Assembly (NCBI GenBank): GCA_964521195.1
Contig: CAZFRE010000001.1
Location: 372,001 to 436,000, forward strand
DNA length: 64,000 nucleotides
Direction of reading: 5' to 3'
Source of the DNA: CAWDNM01 sp964521195
GTDB lineage: Bacteria; Actinomycetota; Coriobacteriia; Anaerosomatales; JAAXUF01
The first letter of the stretch is position 1, and each line of letters begins with the position of its first letter. Made by a program: the position numbers and the translations under genes. The notes below the pieces were generated by a model. That model saw only the letters and a program-made list of their open reading frames with translations. It did no database searches and was not told where the DNA came from. Below, piece by piece: positions 7,796 to 15,946 of the stretch.

Positions 7796-8490
7796 TGGGC
7801 GCGATCATCGAAGTGCGCGACATGGTCAAGACCTACGTGACCGGCGATACCTACACGATGGCGCTGAAGGGCGTGTCACTGACGGTGCGGGAGGGCGAGT
7901 TCCTCGCGATAATGGGGCCGTCGGGATCGGGCAAGTCGACGCTCATGAACCTCCTGGGCCTGCTCGACACGCCGACGAGCGGGACGTACAGGATCCGCGG
8001 CGTCGACGTGTCCGAGCTCGATGAGATCGAGCTCGCGGAGGCGCGTTCGCGCGAGATCGGGTTCGTATTCCAGTCGTTCAACCTGCTGCCGCGTGCAACG
8101 GTGATGCGCAACGTGATGCTGCCGCTCGTCTACGCACGCACGCCCGACCGCGAGCGGGAACCCCGCGCGCTCGCCGCGCTCGCAGCGGCCGGACTCCCGC
8201 CGGAGTTGCACCACAAGGGTTCGAACCAACTCTCGGGAGGCCAGATCCAGCGTGTCGCGATCGCACGCGCGCTCATCAACGACCCCGCACTCATCCTCGC
8301 AGACGAGCCGACAGGCAACCTCGACACCGTGACCGGCGACCACATCCTCGCCACGTTCAAGCGCCTCAAGGAGCAGGGCCGTACCATCGTCCTCATCACG
8401 CACGAACCCGAGGTGGCAGAGCACGCGGATCGCACCATCCACATCCGAGACGGGCTCGTCACCGACGAGGTGGGGGTGGGACACCGATGA
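7795..8490 (+). CDS. MacB/LolD-type ABC transporter ATP-binding protein
   Basis: 231 residues with a complete nucleotide-binding domain: Walker A GPSGSGKST (about residues 41-49), Q-loop FVFQSFNLLP, signature LSGGQIQRVAIARAL, Walker B ILADEPTGNLD and switch His in LITHEP. The FNLLP and EPTGNLD signatures are typical of the LolD/MacB/FtsE group that powers mechanotransmission exporters. It is coupled on both sides: a one-base overlap with the adaptor and a 4-bp ATGA overlap with the permease. It provides the ATPase of the efflux complex. Confidence 0.93.
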   Translation: MGAIIEVRDMVKTYVTGDTYTMALKGVSLTVREGEFLAIMGPSGSGKSTLMNLLGLLDTPTSGTYRIRGVDVSELDEIELAEARSREIGFVFQSFNLLPRATVMRNVMLPLVYARTPDREREPRALAALAAAGLPPELHHKGSNQLSGGQIQRVAIARALINDPALILADEPTGNLDTVTGDHILATFKRLKEQGRTIVLITHEPEVAEHADRTIHIRDGLVTDEVGVGHR

Positions 8491-9710
8491 GGCTCAAAGA
8501 CCTCCTCGCCGAGACCTTCCTGTCGCTTACTGCGAACAAGGCCCGCTCCTTCCTGACGGTGCTCGGCATCGTCGTGGGCATAACGTCGGTCATCGTCATG
8601 GTCGGGTTCGGACAGGGCACGAAGGCGTCGATCGAGGGAAGCATCTCCTCGATGGGTGCGAACCTGCTCATGGTCTCTCCCGGTGGCCAGATGAGCCGCA
8701 TGGTCGGCGGCGGCGGTGCAGGGGCGAGTACGAACTCGCTCACGCTCAAAGACGTCGCCGCCATCGAATCGCAGGTGGGCAACATCAAGCGCGTCGCGCC
8801 GACGACGTCGGGGTCGTATCAGGTGTCGGCAGAGGCCAGCAACACGAACGTGACGGTCACAGGCACGACCTCCGACTATCAAGCAATCCGCAACCTGAGC
8901 CTGCAGGCGGGGAGCTGGTTCAGCGAGGACCAGAACGCCGGTGGGGCGCGCGTCGCGGTGCTCGGCCCGACGACCGCCGAGACGCTCTTCGGTGACGCGG
9001 CGTCGGCGGTTGGCCAGAAGATCCGCATCAATGCGCAGCCGTTCACGGTCATCGGCGTCACGGTGTCGAAGGGCAGCAACGGGATGCAGAGCCAGGACGA
9101 TGCCGCCTACATCCCGTACGAGACGTTCTCGAATCACCTGTCGAGTTCGACCGGGGTCTCGATGGTCTACGTCGAGGCCGAGAGCCAGGACGTCATGTCG
9201 CAGGTCGAAGCGGACCTCGAGAGCCTGCTACTTGCTCGCCACGGCATCGATGACTCGGACAGCGCTGACTTCTCGATCATGAATCAGGAGGACATCGCGT
9301 CGACCCTGTCCACCGTCACCACGACGCTCACGATCCTGCTCGGCTCCATCGCCGGCATCTCACTCGTGGTGGGCGGCATCGGCATCATGAACATGATGCT
9401 GACGACGGTCACCGAGCGCATCCGCGAAATCGGTCTTCGCAAGGCGCTCGGGGCCACCCGCTCGGACCTTACGTCGCAGGTCCTCGCCGAGGCGGTCGCG
9501 CTCACGCTCACGGGTGGCGTGATCGGCATCCTCCTCGGCTGGCTGATCTCGCTCGCCATCACGGCGCTGTCGAGCTACGCGACCACCGTGAGCCTCATGT
9601 CCGTGCTGCTGGCGGTCGGCGTCTCGACGGCGATCGGTGTCGTCTTCGGCTACTACCCGGCGCGGCGTGCGGCCAAGCTCGATCCGATCGACGCACTCAG
9701 ATACCAGTAG
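8487..9710 (+). CDS. MacB-type ABC transporter permease
   Basis: 407 residues in the MacB/FtsX topology. TM1 (FLTVLGIVVGITSVIVMVGF, about 22-41) is followed by a large extracytoplasmic MacB_PCD domain (about 45-270), three C-terminal TMs (about 275-400) and the conserved IREIGLRKALGATR cytoplasmic loop. It ends with YYPARRAAKLDPIDALRYQ, the standard family terminus. Unlike E. coli MacB, the ATPase is a separate polypeptide. With the preceding genes it should export peptides, lipids or antibiotics; the substrate cannot be inferred. Confidence 0.92.
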   Translation: MRLKDLLAETFLSLTANKARSFLTVLGIVVGITSVIVMVGFGQGTKASIEGSISSMGANLLMVSPGGQMSRMVGGGGAGASTNSLTLKDVAAIESQVGNIKRVAPTTSGSYQVSAEASNTNVTVTGTTSDYQAIRNLSLQAGSWFSEDQNAGGARVAVLGPTTAETLFGDAASAVGQKIRINAQPFTVIGVTVSKGSNGMQSQDDAAYIPYETFSNHLSSSTGVSMVYVEAESQDVMSQVEADLESLLLARHGIDDSDSADFSIMNQEDIASTLSTVTTTLTILLGSIAGISLVVGGIGIMNMMLTTVTERIREIGLRKALGATRSDLTSQVLAEAVALTLTGGVIGILLGWLISLAITALSSYATTVSLMSVLLAVGVSTAIGVVFGYYPARRAAKLDPIDALRYQ

Positions 9711-9773
9711 CGGACGTGCGTCACGCGCGACACCCCGCGTGATGCCCCGCGCGACGGAGCAGGAGGTCACGAT

Positions 9774-10184
9774 ATGGACGGCACACAAGCGACACCGCAG
9801 GGCGCGCCGGGTGCGGCACAGGGCACGGGAGTCATGGGCGGCCCCGGCGCGTTCCCTGGCGGCCCTCCCGGCGGGCGAGGGGGCCTCATGCTTTTGGGTG
9901 GCCCGACCGGCGCCATCGTGCTCGCGTTGTACGCGATCACGTGTGTCGTGCTCGCCATCTCGTTCTGGAAGTTCCTGAGCGAAGCCGGGCTTACCCCGGC
10001 GGTCGCTCTGCTCATGCTCGTGCCCGTGGTCAACCTCGGCGTGGCCCTTTGGGCCGCGTTGGCGGAGTGGCCCGCGCTCAAGGAGGTCGCCCGCCTCAGG
10101 GAGCGTGTCGCGTCGTACGAGCTGCGTGCCGAGGATCCGGCACCGGATGCCGGCGCAACCCCCACCCCTTCAGCTCCCGCCTAG
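9774..10184 (+). CDS. Hypothetical Gly/Pro-rich two-TM membrane protein of the efflux operon
   Basis: 136 residues starting after a good AGGAGGTCACGAT ribosome-binding site. A Gly/Pro/Ala-rich N-terminus (about 1-45) is followed by two membrane helices (about 48-67 and 75-98), a short charged helix (LKEVARLRERVASYELRAED) and a Pro/Ala tail. The glycine-rich N-terminus resembles the tail of the adaptor three genes upstream. It lies 63 bp after the permease and ahead of a terminator, so it is probably the last gene of the efflux operon. I do not recognise a family; an accessory membrane subunit is a guess from position. Confidence 0.7.
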   Translation: MDGTQATPQGAPGAAQGTGVMGGPGAFPGGPPGGRGGLMLLGGPTGAIVLALYAITCVVLAISFWKFLSEAGLTPAVALLMLVPVVNLGVALWAALAEWPALKEVARLRERVASYELRAEDPAPDAGATPTPSAPA

Positions 10185-10260
10185 AGCAGGGCGACCGGTG
10201 CAGCCCTCGTGATGCCCTCGGAGTACTCGCGGCGTCGCGTGCCACCGCCAGGAACGAACA

Positions 10261-10288
10261 GAAGGGCGGCTCGGATGAGCCGCCCTTC
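10261..10288. terminator. Bidirectional terminator hairpin
   Basis: GAAGGGCGGCTC and GAGCCGCCCTTC form a perfect 12-bp stem around GGAT, between convergent genes ending at 10184 (+) and 10317 (-). There is no T-run, but G/C-rich hairpins without U-tracts recur as gene-end structures in this window. Confidence 0.7.
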
Positions 10289-10316
10289 GCCATGTGAGAG
10301 CGTGATCCGACCCGTT

Positions 10317-10535
10317 TCAGCGCTTCACCACGAAGCGTTGTCCGAGTACGACGAGCAGTGAGGCGACGCCGACGAAGGCGATCCACTGCCAGCCGTTGGG
10401 CGCCTGGAACGCCTCGAGAACCGCGGCGACGACAGCACCGATGCTCCACGGCAGCGTGAGCAGTCCGCCTGTCACGCACTCCCCGAGTGCGCACACCACG
10501 GCGACGACTATCCATGCCCAGAACGCAAGCGACAC
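10317..10535 (-). CDS. Short NfeD-like membrane protein
   Basis: 72 residues with three hydrophobic segments. The segment spacing and the ECVTGGLLTLPWSIGA motif match the membrane part of NfeD-family proteins, normally partners of SPFH/stomatin proteins. The C-terminal OB-fold of full-length NfeD is missing. The GTG at 10535 is chosen because GGAG lies 7 nt upstream; longer starts up to 10688 would run through a cysK-proximal inverted repeat and add non-hydrophobic, unlikely sequence. An SPFH gene exists elsewhere in the window (23694-24845) but is not adjacent. Family assignment is moderate. Confidence 0.55.
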   Translation of the reverse strand: MSLAFWAWIVVAVVCALGECVTGGLLTLPWSIGAVVAAVLEAFQAPNGWQWIAFVGVASLLVVLGQRFVVKR

Positions 10536-10665
10536 GCGAAGGCTCCGATTCGTCGGTCCGGTAGTGGCTAGCGTAGTCGATTGTCGGGCGTGCGGCGAGG
10601 CGGCAGCCGCCGCGTCGGCCACTCCGTTCGTCGGTTGCCCACACGCTCCGGTGAGTAAGCGCATA

Positions 10666-10688
10666 TTGCGCATCGTAATAGTGCGCAA
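10666..10688. promoter_or_regulatory. Inverted-repeat operator upstream of cysK
   Basis: TTGCGCA (10666-10672) and TGCGCAA (10682-10688) form a perfect 7-9-7 inverted repeat. A -10-like TACCAT lies at 10708-10713, so the repeat would straddle the -35 region, a repressor position. The Rrf2-family regulator encoded after cysK is the natural candidate ligand. Interval 10536-10749 contains no gene. Confidence 0.5.
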
Positions 10689-10749
10689 CTAGTCGACCTT
10701 TCGGTGCTACCATCGGCGCAGAAGCCAGCCACGTCGAAGGAGACGCGCC

Positions 10750-11706
10750 ATGTCCGAGATAGCGTCCGCTGTCGATGTCACCATCGGCGACACGCCGCTC
10801 GTCCGCCTTAACCGACTGTCCGAGGGCCTTGCGGCTACGGTCGCCGTCAAGCTCGAATCGCGAAACCCTGGCGGTTCGGTGAAGGACCGCATCGGCCGCG
10901 GGATGATCGATGACGCCGAGGCGCGCGGCATCATCACGCGTGGCAGGACCGTCATCGTCGAGCCCACGAGCGGCAACACGGGTATCGCGCTCGCGCTTGT
11001 CGGCGCAGCGCGAGGCTACAAGGTCATCCTCACGATGCCGGAGTCCATGTCGGTCGAGCGGCGCAAGCTGCTGCGGGCGTTCGGCGCCGAGCTGGTGCTG
11101 ACCGACAAGGCGCTCGGGATGAAGGGTGCGGTCGATGCCGCGAACGAGATCGCCGAGAGCACGCCTGACGCATGGATCGCAGGCCAGTTCGACAACCCCG
11201 CCAACCCGCGGGCGCACTACCAGACGACCGGCCCTGAGATCCAGGCCGCGATCGGCGATGCGACGCTGGCGGCATTCGTTGCCGGTGTCGGCACGGGCGG
11301 CACTATCTCGGGGGCGGGACGCTACCTCAAGGAACGCTATCCGGGAGCACTGGCTATCGCGGTCGAACCCGCCGAGTCGCCGATCATCACTCAGCGCCGT
11401 GCAGGTGAGGCGCTCACGCCCGGGCCGCATCTCATCCAGGGAATCGGCGCCAACTTCATTCCCGGCGTGCTCGACTTGGATGTACTCGACGGCGTCGAGC
11501 AGGTGAGTGGCGACGAGGCCATCGCGACGGCGCGTCGCGTCGCCGCCGAGGAGGGGCTGCTCGTCGGCATCTCGAGTGGCGCAAACGTCACCGCCGCCCT
11601 GCGGCTCGCCTCGAGGCCGGAGTTCGCCGGCAAGCTCGTCGTCACAGTGGCGCCCTCGACCGGCGAGCGCTATCTGACCACCAAGCTGTGGGATGAGCTG
11701 GGCTAG
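10750..11706 (+). CDS. cysK: Cysteine synthase (O-acetylserine sulfhydrylase)
   Basis: 318 residues of the PLP-dependent fold-type II family. It carries the PLP lysine Lys45 in NPGGSVKDR, the substrate loop EPTSGNTGIALA and the phosphate-binding GTGGTISG loop. It condenses O-acetylserine with sulfide to give L-cysteine in the cytosol. Length and motifs fit CysK better than CBS-like longer proteins; CysM cannot be fully excluded. AAGGAGACGCGCC precedes the ATG. An Rrf2-family regulator starts 2 bp after the stop, so the pair is probably one operon controlled by the inverted repeat at 10666-10688. Confidence 0.93.
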   Translation: MSEIASAVDVTIGDTPLVRLNRLSEGLAATVAVKLESRNPGGSVKDRIGRGMIDDAEARGIITRGRTVIVEPTSGNTGIALALVGAARGYKVILTMPESMSVERRKLLRAFGAELVLTDKALGMKGAVDAANEIAESTPDAWIAGQFDNPANPRAHYQTTGPEIQAAIGDATLAAFVAGVGTGGTISGAGRYLKERYPGALAIAVEPAESPIITQRRAGEALTPGPHLIQGIGANFIPGVLDLDVLDGVEQVSGDEAIATARRVAAEEGLLVGISSGANVTAALRLASRPEFAGKLVVTVAPSTGERYLTTKLWDELG

Positions 11707-11708
11707 CG

Positions 11709-12125
11709 ATGCGAGTACCACAGAGTCTCGACTACGCCGTGCGTGCGCTCGTGCTGCTCGCCCTGCGACCCGATGGTGATTACATCGCCGCGGGCGATCT
11801 AGCCGACCGGCTGGGCCTGCCGCGGCGGTTCGTCGAGCAACAGATCACCTCGCTTTCACGCGCGGGGATCGTCCACTGTCGCCGAGGAGCCAACGGCGGC
11901 TGCGCCCTCGCGAGGCCTGCTCAAGACGTCACCGTATTCGATATCGTCGAGGCCGTGCAGGGCGAGGTTCTGGACGTGCCGCACGTGACCGGCTCGGCGG
12001 CTTCGCTCCTTTGGCAACAGGCTGCCGGCCAACTAGCAGCGTTTCTGCAAGGGGTGACCCTTCACGCGCTGGCCGAGAGCCAGAGAGAGCTTGATGGTGC
12101 CGGAGCGCACATGTATTGGATTTGA
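11709..12125 (+). CDS. Rrf2-family transcriptional regulator
   Basis: 138 residues. The N-terminal winged helix begins MRVPQSLDYAVRALVLLAL, continues with the recognition-helix region GLPRRFVEQQITSLSRAGIV and has the family wing RRGANGGCALARPA. The C-terminal half lacks the three-cysteine cluster of IscR/NsrR, so an Fe-S cofactor is unlikely. CymR-like control of cysteine/sulfur genes is more probable given the position directly behind cysK. The last codons overlap the left arm of an AT-rich inverted repeat (12111-12161). Target and effector are inferred from context only. Confidence 0.85.
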   Translation: MRVPQSLDYAVRALVLLALRPDGDYIAAGDLADRLGLPRRFVEQQITSLSRAGIVHCRRGANGGCALARPAQDVTVFDIVEAVQGEVLDVPHVTGSAASLLWQQAAGQLAAFLQGVTLHALAESQRELDGAGAHMYWI

Positions 12126-12161
12126 TGCACTCAAGCGATTGAAAGCACCTATCCAATACAT
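12111..12161. promoter_or_regulatory. Long AT-rich inverted repeat at the rrf2/liv boundary
   Basis: ATGTATTGGAT (12111-12121) and ATCCAATACAT (12151-12161) are perfect 11-bp inverted arms around 29 nt. The arms are strikingly AT-rich for this genome. The left arm is inside the end of the Rrf2 gene. It may be a terminator-like stem or a two-half-site operator for the liv operon. Confidence 0.45.
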
Positions 12162-12220
12162 ATGTCGCGCGTGCGCGGTCGAAGCTTGAAGCCGGGTCCG
12201 GTTATGCAGCGGGAGGCTGG

Positions 12221-12301
12221 TTGCATTCCTCGCCATTCTGATACACTCCGAGAGTCCTGCGGTGGGATGGCCGCGGGTCCCGGGATTCCCAGACGGGAAT
12301 C
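12221..12301 (+). promoter_or_regulatory. Putative promoter and 5' UTR hairpin of the liv operon
   Basis: TTGCAT (12221-12226) and TACACT (12242-12247) with a 15-bp spacer form a possible promoter. GATTCCC/GGGAATC (12284-12290/12295-12301) forms a 7-bp stem with an AGAC loop in the resulting leader. Otherwise 12126-12346 holds no gene and no riboswitch that I recognise. Confidence 0.4.
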
Positions 12302-12346
12302 GCGGTGCATCGCAAGGGTATTTGTCCAGGGAGCAAGGGAGGAACT

Positions 12347-13570
12347 ATGAAGGTGAGCAACAAGCTTCTGCTCGCCGTCGTCGCTGCGCTGGTTGCGCTT
12401 GCGATGATCGCCACCGGTTGCGGTGGCGGCGGTAGCACCGAGGGCACCACCGGTGGTACCGAGGCGAAGACCGTCACGATCGGCATCGGCGCACCGCTGA
12501 CTGCCGGCGCGGTCGCACTTGGCCAGGGCATGAAGCGCGGCGCCAACCTCGCCGTCAGCGAGGCCAACGAGTCCGAGGCCGCCAAGGCCGCGGGCATCAC
12601 GTTCAAGACCGTCGACGGCGACGATCAGGGCGACCCGAAGGTCGGCGTTACCGTCGCCAACACCTTCGCGTCCGATCCGAACCTCCTGGGCGTCATGGGC
12701 CACCTGAACTCGGGTGTCTCGATCCCGGCTTCCAAGGTCTACGCCGAGAAGAAGATCGTTCAGATCTCGCCGGCCTCGACCAACCCGGCTCTGACCCAGC
12801 AGGGTCTCAAGAACGTCTTCCGCGTCTGCACCACCGACGCCGTTCAGGGCCCGGCCGCTGCTGACTACGCGATCGACCTGCTCGGCCTGAAGTCCGCCTA
12901 CGTCATCGACGACTCGACTCCGTACGGCGAGGGCCTCGCGGCCGAGTTCGCCAAGCAGTTCGAGGCCAAGGGCGGCAAGGTGCTCGGCACCGCGAAGACC
13001 TCCGACAAGGACACGGACTTCAACGCGCTGGTCACCAAGATGAAGGGCGCCAACCCGGACGTCATCTACTACGGTGGCATCTACAACGCCGGCGCCCTGC
13101 TCTCGAAGCAGTCCAAGGAAGCGGGCCTCAAGGCCCCTCTCATGGGCGGCGACGGTCTGTACGACGGTGAGTTCATCAACCTTGCTGGCGCTGCCGCCGC
13201 CGAGGGCGACTTCGCGACTTCCGTCGGTCTGCCGATCGACAAGCTGCCGAAGGGCCAGGAGTTCACGGCTGCCTACAAGGCAATGTTCCCGAGCGATGAG
13301 ATCGCTGCGTACGACGCGTATGCGTACGACGCCACGAACGTGATCATCGAAGCCATCCTCAAGGTTGCCGCTGAGAAGGGCGCTGCCGCTGTCTCGACCC
13401 CTGAGGGTCGCGACGCGATCATCGCTGCTGTCGCTGCGACCAAGACCACCGGCGTCACCGGTGACATCGCGTTCGACGCCAACGGCGACACCACCAACAA
13501 GGCGATCAGCCTGTACACGGTCGCCGAGGGCAAGTGGACCACGAAGGCCGCAGCAGGCGCAGCTCAGTAG
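12347..13570 (+). CDS. livK: Branched-chain amino acid ABC transporter substrate-binding lipoprotein (first copy)
   Basis: 407 residues. A lipoprotein signal peptide (basic MKVSNK, hydrophobic core, ATG-Cys25 lipobox) precedes a Gly/Thr linker. The type I periplasmic-binding fold starts KTVTIGIGAPLTAGAVALGQ and continues with DDQGDPK, GHLNSGVSIPASKVY and STNPALT ligand-contact segments typical of Leu/Ile/Val-binding proteins. It is anchored outside the membrane and delivers amino acids to LivHM. GGGAGGAACT precedes the ATG. It is followed by a 14-bp stem-loop and then the permease gene. A closely similar second copy ends the cluster (17827-19038). Confidence 0.9.
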   Translation: MKVSNKLLLAVVAALVALAMIATGCGGGGSTEGTTGGTEAKTVTIGIGAPLTAGAVALGQGMKRGANLAVSEANESEAAKAAGITFKTVDGDDQGDPKVGVTVANTFASDPNLLGVMGHLNSGVSIPASKVYAEKKIVQISPASTNPALTQQGLKNVFRVCTTDAVQGPAAADYAIDLLGLKSAYVIDDSTPYGEGLAAEFAKQFEAKGGKVLGTAKTSDKDTDFNALVTKMKGANPDVIYYGGIYNAGALLSKQSKEAGLKAPLMGGDGLYDGEFINLAGAAAAEGDFATSVGLPIDKLPKGQEFTAAYKAMFPSDEIAAYDAYAYDATNVIIEAILKVAAEKGAAAVSTPEGRDAIIAAVAATKTTGVTGDIAFDANGDTTNKAISLYTVAEGKWTTKAAAGAAQ

Positions 13571-13612
13571 ATCTGACACGCCTACCGCCGTCCTGGTCTT
13601 CCTAGGACTCGG

Positions 13613-13645
13613 TCCGGGCGGGCACCGCGCTGGTGCCCGCCCGGA
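13613..13645 (+). terminator. Intercistronic stem-loop after livK
   Basis: TCCGGGCGGGCACC and GGTGCCCGCCCGGA form a perfect 14-bp stem with a 5-nt loop between the binding protein and livH. Such hairpins usually protect the binding-protein mRNA and attenuate read-through into the membrane components. No T-tract follows. Confidence 0.65.
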
Positions 13646-13705
13646 TTCCATGTCCGGAAGCCTCAAGACCGTCGGCGGAATCCCGGATAGACAGGAACGC
13701 CTGCA

Positions 13706-14692
13706 GTGTCTCTAAACATCATCGTTGAGCAGCTGATCAACGGCATCACGCTGGGTGGCATGTACGCTCTCATCGCCCTCGGCTACACGCTCGTATACGG
13801 CATCCTGCTCATGATCAACTTCGCGCACTCCGAACTCTTCATGTGCGGCGCGTACGTGGGCCTCGGCACCATGCAGGTGCTGACCAACCCGGAAATCGCG
13901 CAGAGCATCGCTGCGAAGATGCCGTTCTTCGCATGGCTCATCCCGGCGCAAGCCTTCTTCACCAGCGGGACCGCCGGGCTCATATCGCTGTTCCTGATCG
14001 TCTTCTTGGTGTCGATGATCGCCATCGGCCTCCTCGGAGTCATCATCGAGCGGTTCGCGTACCGCCCGCTGCGTCACGCACCTCGCCTGGCGCCGCTCAT
14101 CTCGGCGGTGGGCGTGTCGATCTTCCTGCAGAACGCGATTCTGCTGTGGGTCGACTCAAAGCAGATTCCTTTCCCGAGCCCGCTCGGGACGCGAGTCGCG
14201 TTCACCTTCATGGGTGTCTCGGTGAGCGCGCTCAAGGTGTTCATCTTCGTCACGGCCATCACTCTCATGCTGCTGCTGGACCTCTACGTGAGCCGCAGCC
14301 GGATGGGTAAGGCCATGCGCGCGACGTCGCAGGACCGCGAGGCTGCGGGTCTGATGGGCATCGATATCAACCTCGCGATCATGCTCGCGTTCTTCATCGG
14401 CCCGGCTCTTGGAGCCGTCGCCGGTGTGTTCTACGGCATGTACTACGGGTCGATCGTCTTCAGCATGGGCTTCATCCCCGGCATGAAGGCGTTCACCGCG
14501 GCGGTTATCGGCGGTATCGGTAACCTCCGTGGCGCGATGCTCGGTGGGTTCGTGTTGGGAATCGTCGAGTCGCTTGCGGCCGGCTTCCTCTCATCGGGCT
14601 ACAAGGACGTCATCGCGTTCGCGGTTCTCATCCTCGTCCTGATCTTCCGTCCGGGCGGTCTGCTCGGCGAATCCGTAGTGGAGAAGGTGTAA
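13706..14692 (+). CDS. livH: Branched-chain amino acid ABC transporter permease LivH
   Basis: 328 residues and about eight hydrophobic segments. The N-terminus IIVEQLINGITLGGMYALIALGYTLVYG and the motif GIDINLAIMLAFFIGPALGA are characteristic of LivH. It forms one half of the transmembrane pore for leucine, isoleucine and valine uptake with LivM. The GTG start at 13706 follows AGGAACGCCTGCA. The stop is 3 bp before livM. Sequence and order (livK-livH-livM-livG-livF) agree with the standard HAAT-family operon. Confidence 0.92.
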   Translation: MSLNIIVEQLINGITLGGMYALIALGYTLVYGILLMINFAHSELFMCGAYVGLGTMQVLTNPEIAQSIAAKMPFFAWLIPAQAFFTSGTAGLISLFLIVFLVSMIAIGLLGVIIERFAYRPLRHAPRLAPLISAVGVSIFLQNAILLWVDSKQIPFPSPLGTRVAFTFMGVSVSALKVFIFVTAITLMLLLDLYVSRSRMGKAMRATSQDREAAGLMGIDINLAIMLAFFIGPALGAVAGVFYGMYYGSIVFSMGFIPGMKAFTAAVIGGIGNLRGAMLGGFVLGIVESLAAGFLSSGYKDVIAFAVLILVLIFRPGGLLGESVVEKV

Positions 14693-14695
14693 GCC

Positions 14696-15904
14696 ATGGG
14701 CGGCGGAAAGATGGACGTCTCAACCAAGGTCGACTCCGGCAAGATCACGCCGACCAAGATCGCGCTGTACGTGCTCCTGGGCGTCGCGTTGATCGGTGCA
14801 CCGTTCCTCTTCGAGGGCTTCGGTCTGCTGTTCATGACGCGTATCCTCGCGCTCGTCGGCCTGTACGTCATGCTGGCCCTCGGCCTCAACATCGTGGTCG
14901 GCTACGCAGGACTGCTCGACCTCGGCTACATCGCGTTCTACGCGATCGGCGCGTACTCGGGTGTCATCGTGGGCAACCTCGCAACCAGGTCGTTGCCGGT
15001 CGCGCTGCAGCCGTTCTCCTACTTCTTGATGATTCCAGTTGCCGCTGCGTTCGCGGCGCTTGCAGGTCTCGCGCTCGGCACGCCGGTCCTACGGCTTCGT
15101 GGTGACTACCTCGCCATCGTCACGCTCGGATTCGGTGAGATCGTGCGCATCATCATCAACAACAACGCGTTCGGCATCACCAACGGCGCCGCCGGTCTCC
15201 CGCGCGCCGGGGAGTTCCTCGCCAAGCCGCTCGGGCTCGTGTGGCTGTCGAACAACTTCTACTTCAGCATCCCGGGTCTCGGTCCCAACGGGTTCAACTT
15301 CATGTTCTCGTCGAACCTGTACTGGTACTACATCATCGTGATCCTGTGCGTCCTGACGGTCTTCGTCGTCAACCGCCTCAACCAGTCGCGTCTCGGCCGG
15401 TCCTGGGTCGCGATGCGCGAGGACGAGGTGGCTGCCGCGTCGATGGGCATCAGCATCATGGGCGCGAAGCTCTGGGCGTTCTCGCTCGGCGCGGTCTGGG
15501 GCGGCATCGCGGGTCTGACGTTCGCCAACTTCCAGCAGTTCGTCAGCCCCGAGTCGTTCACGTTCATGGAGTCCGTGTTCGTGGTCTGCAGCGTCGTCAT
15601 CGGTGGTATGGGATCGATTCCCGGCGCCATCGTCGGCGCGCTGCTCATCCAGGGCACACCGGAGATCATTCGTGGCTTCGCATCTTCCGGCATCATCCCG
15701 GGCCTCTCGGGTGAGCAGGTGTCGGCGATCTCGAGCTACCGCAACCTGGTGTTCGGCATGGTCATGGTTCTGATGATGATCTGGCGTCCGCAGGGCATCA
15801 TCCCCTCCAAGCGTCGCGCGGCGGAGCTCCTCGCCGATGACGACATCTTGGAAGAGGAGAACGAGACGCTCTACGACGCGCAGCACGACACCGGCGGGTT
15901 TTAG
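14696..15904 (+). CDS. livM: Branched-chain amino acid ABC transporter permease LivM
   Basis: 402 residues. A short polar N-terminus leads into about nine hydrophobic helices with the LivM hallmarks MLALGLNIVVGYAGLLDLGYIAFYAIGAY (about 60-88), LRLRGDYLAIVTLGFGEIVRI and SRLGRSWVAMREDEVAAASMGI. It is the second membrane subunit of the uptake system. An acidic cytoplasmic tail (DDDILEEENETLYD) closes the protein. The ATG at 14696 follows AAGGTG; an internal ATG at 14711 is also possible. Confidence 0.92.
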   Translation: MGGGKMDVSTKVDSGKITPTKIALYVLLGVALIGAPFLFEGFGLLFMTRILALVGLYVMLALGLNIVVGYAGLLDLGYIAFYAIGAYSGVIVGNLATRSLPVALQPFSYFLMIPVAAAFAALAGLALGTPVLRLRGDYLAIVTLGFGEIVRIIINNNAFGITNGAAGLPRAGEFLAKPLGLVWLSNNFYFSIPGLGPNGFNFMFSSNLYWYYIIVILCVLTVFVVNRLNQSRLGRSWVAMREDEVAAASMGISIMGAKLWAFSLGAVWGGIAGLTFANFQQFVSPESFTFMESVFVVCSVVIGGMGSIPGAIVGALLIQGTPEIIRGFASSGIIPGLSGEQVSAISSYRNLVFGMVMVLMMIWRPQGIIPSKRRAAELLADDDILEEENETLYDAQHDTGGF

Positions 15905-15946
15905 CGATGACCGCGGACCCAGCAACGGGCCGGGAAGGGTACTGAG

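Noticed and set aside
12162..12350. 62-codon frame in the liv leader
   Set aside because: No ribosome-binding site, starts inside the inverted repeat and overlaps the livK start; no recognisable sequence.
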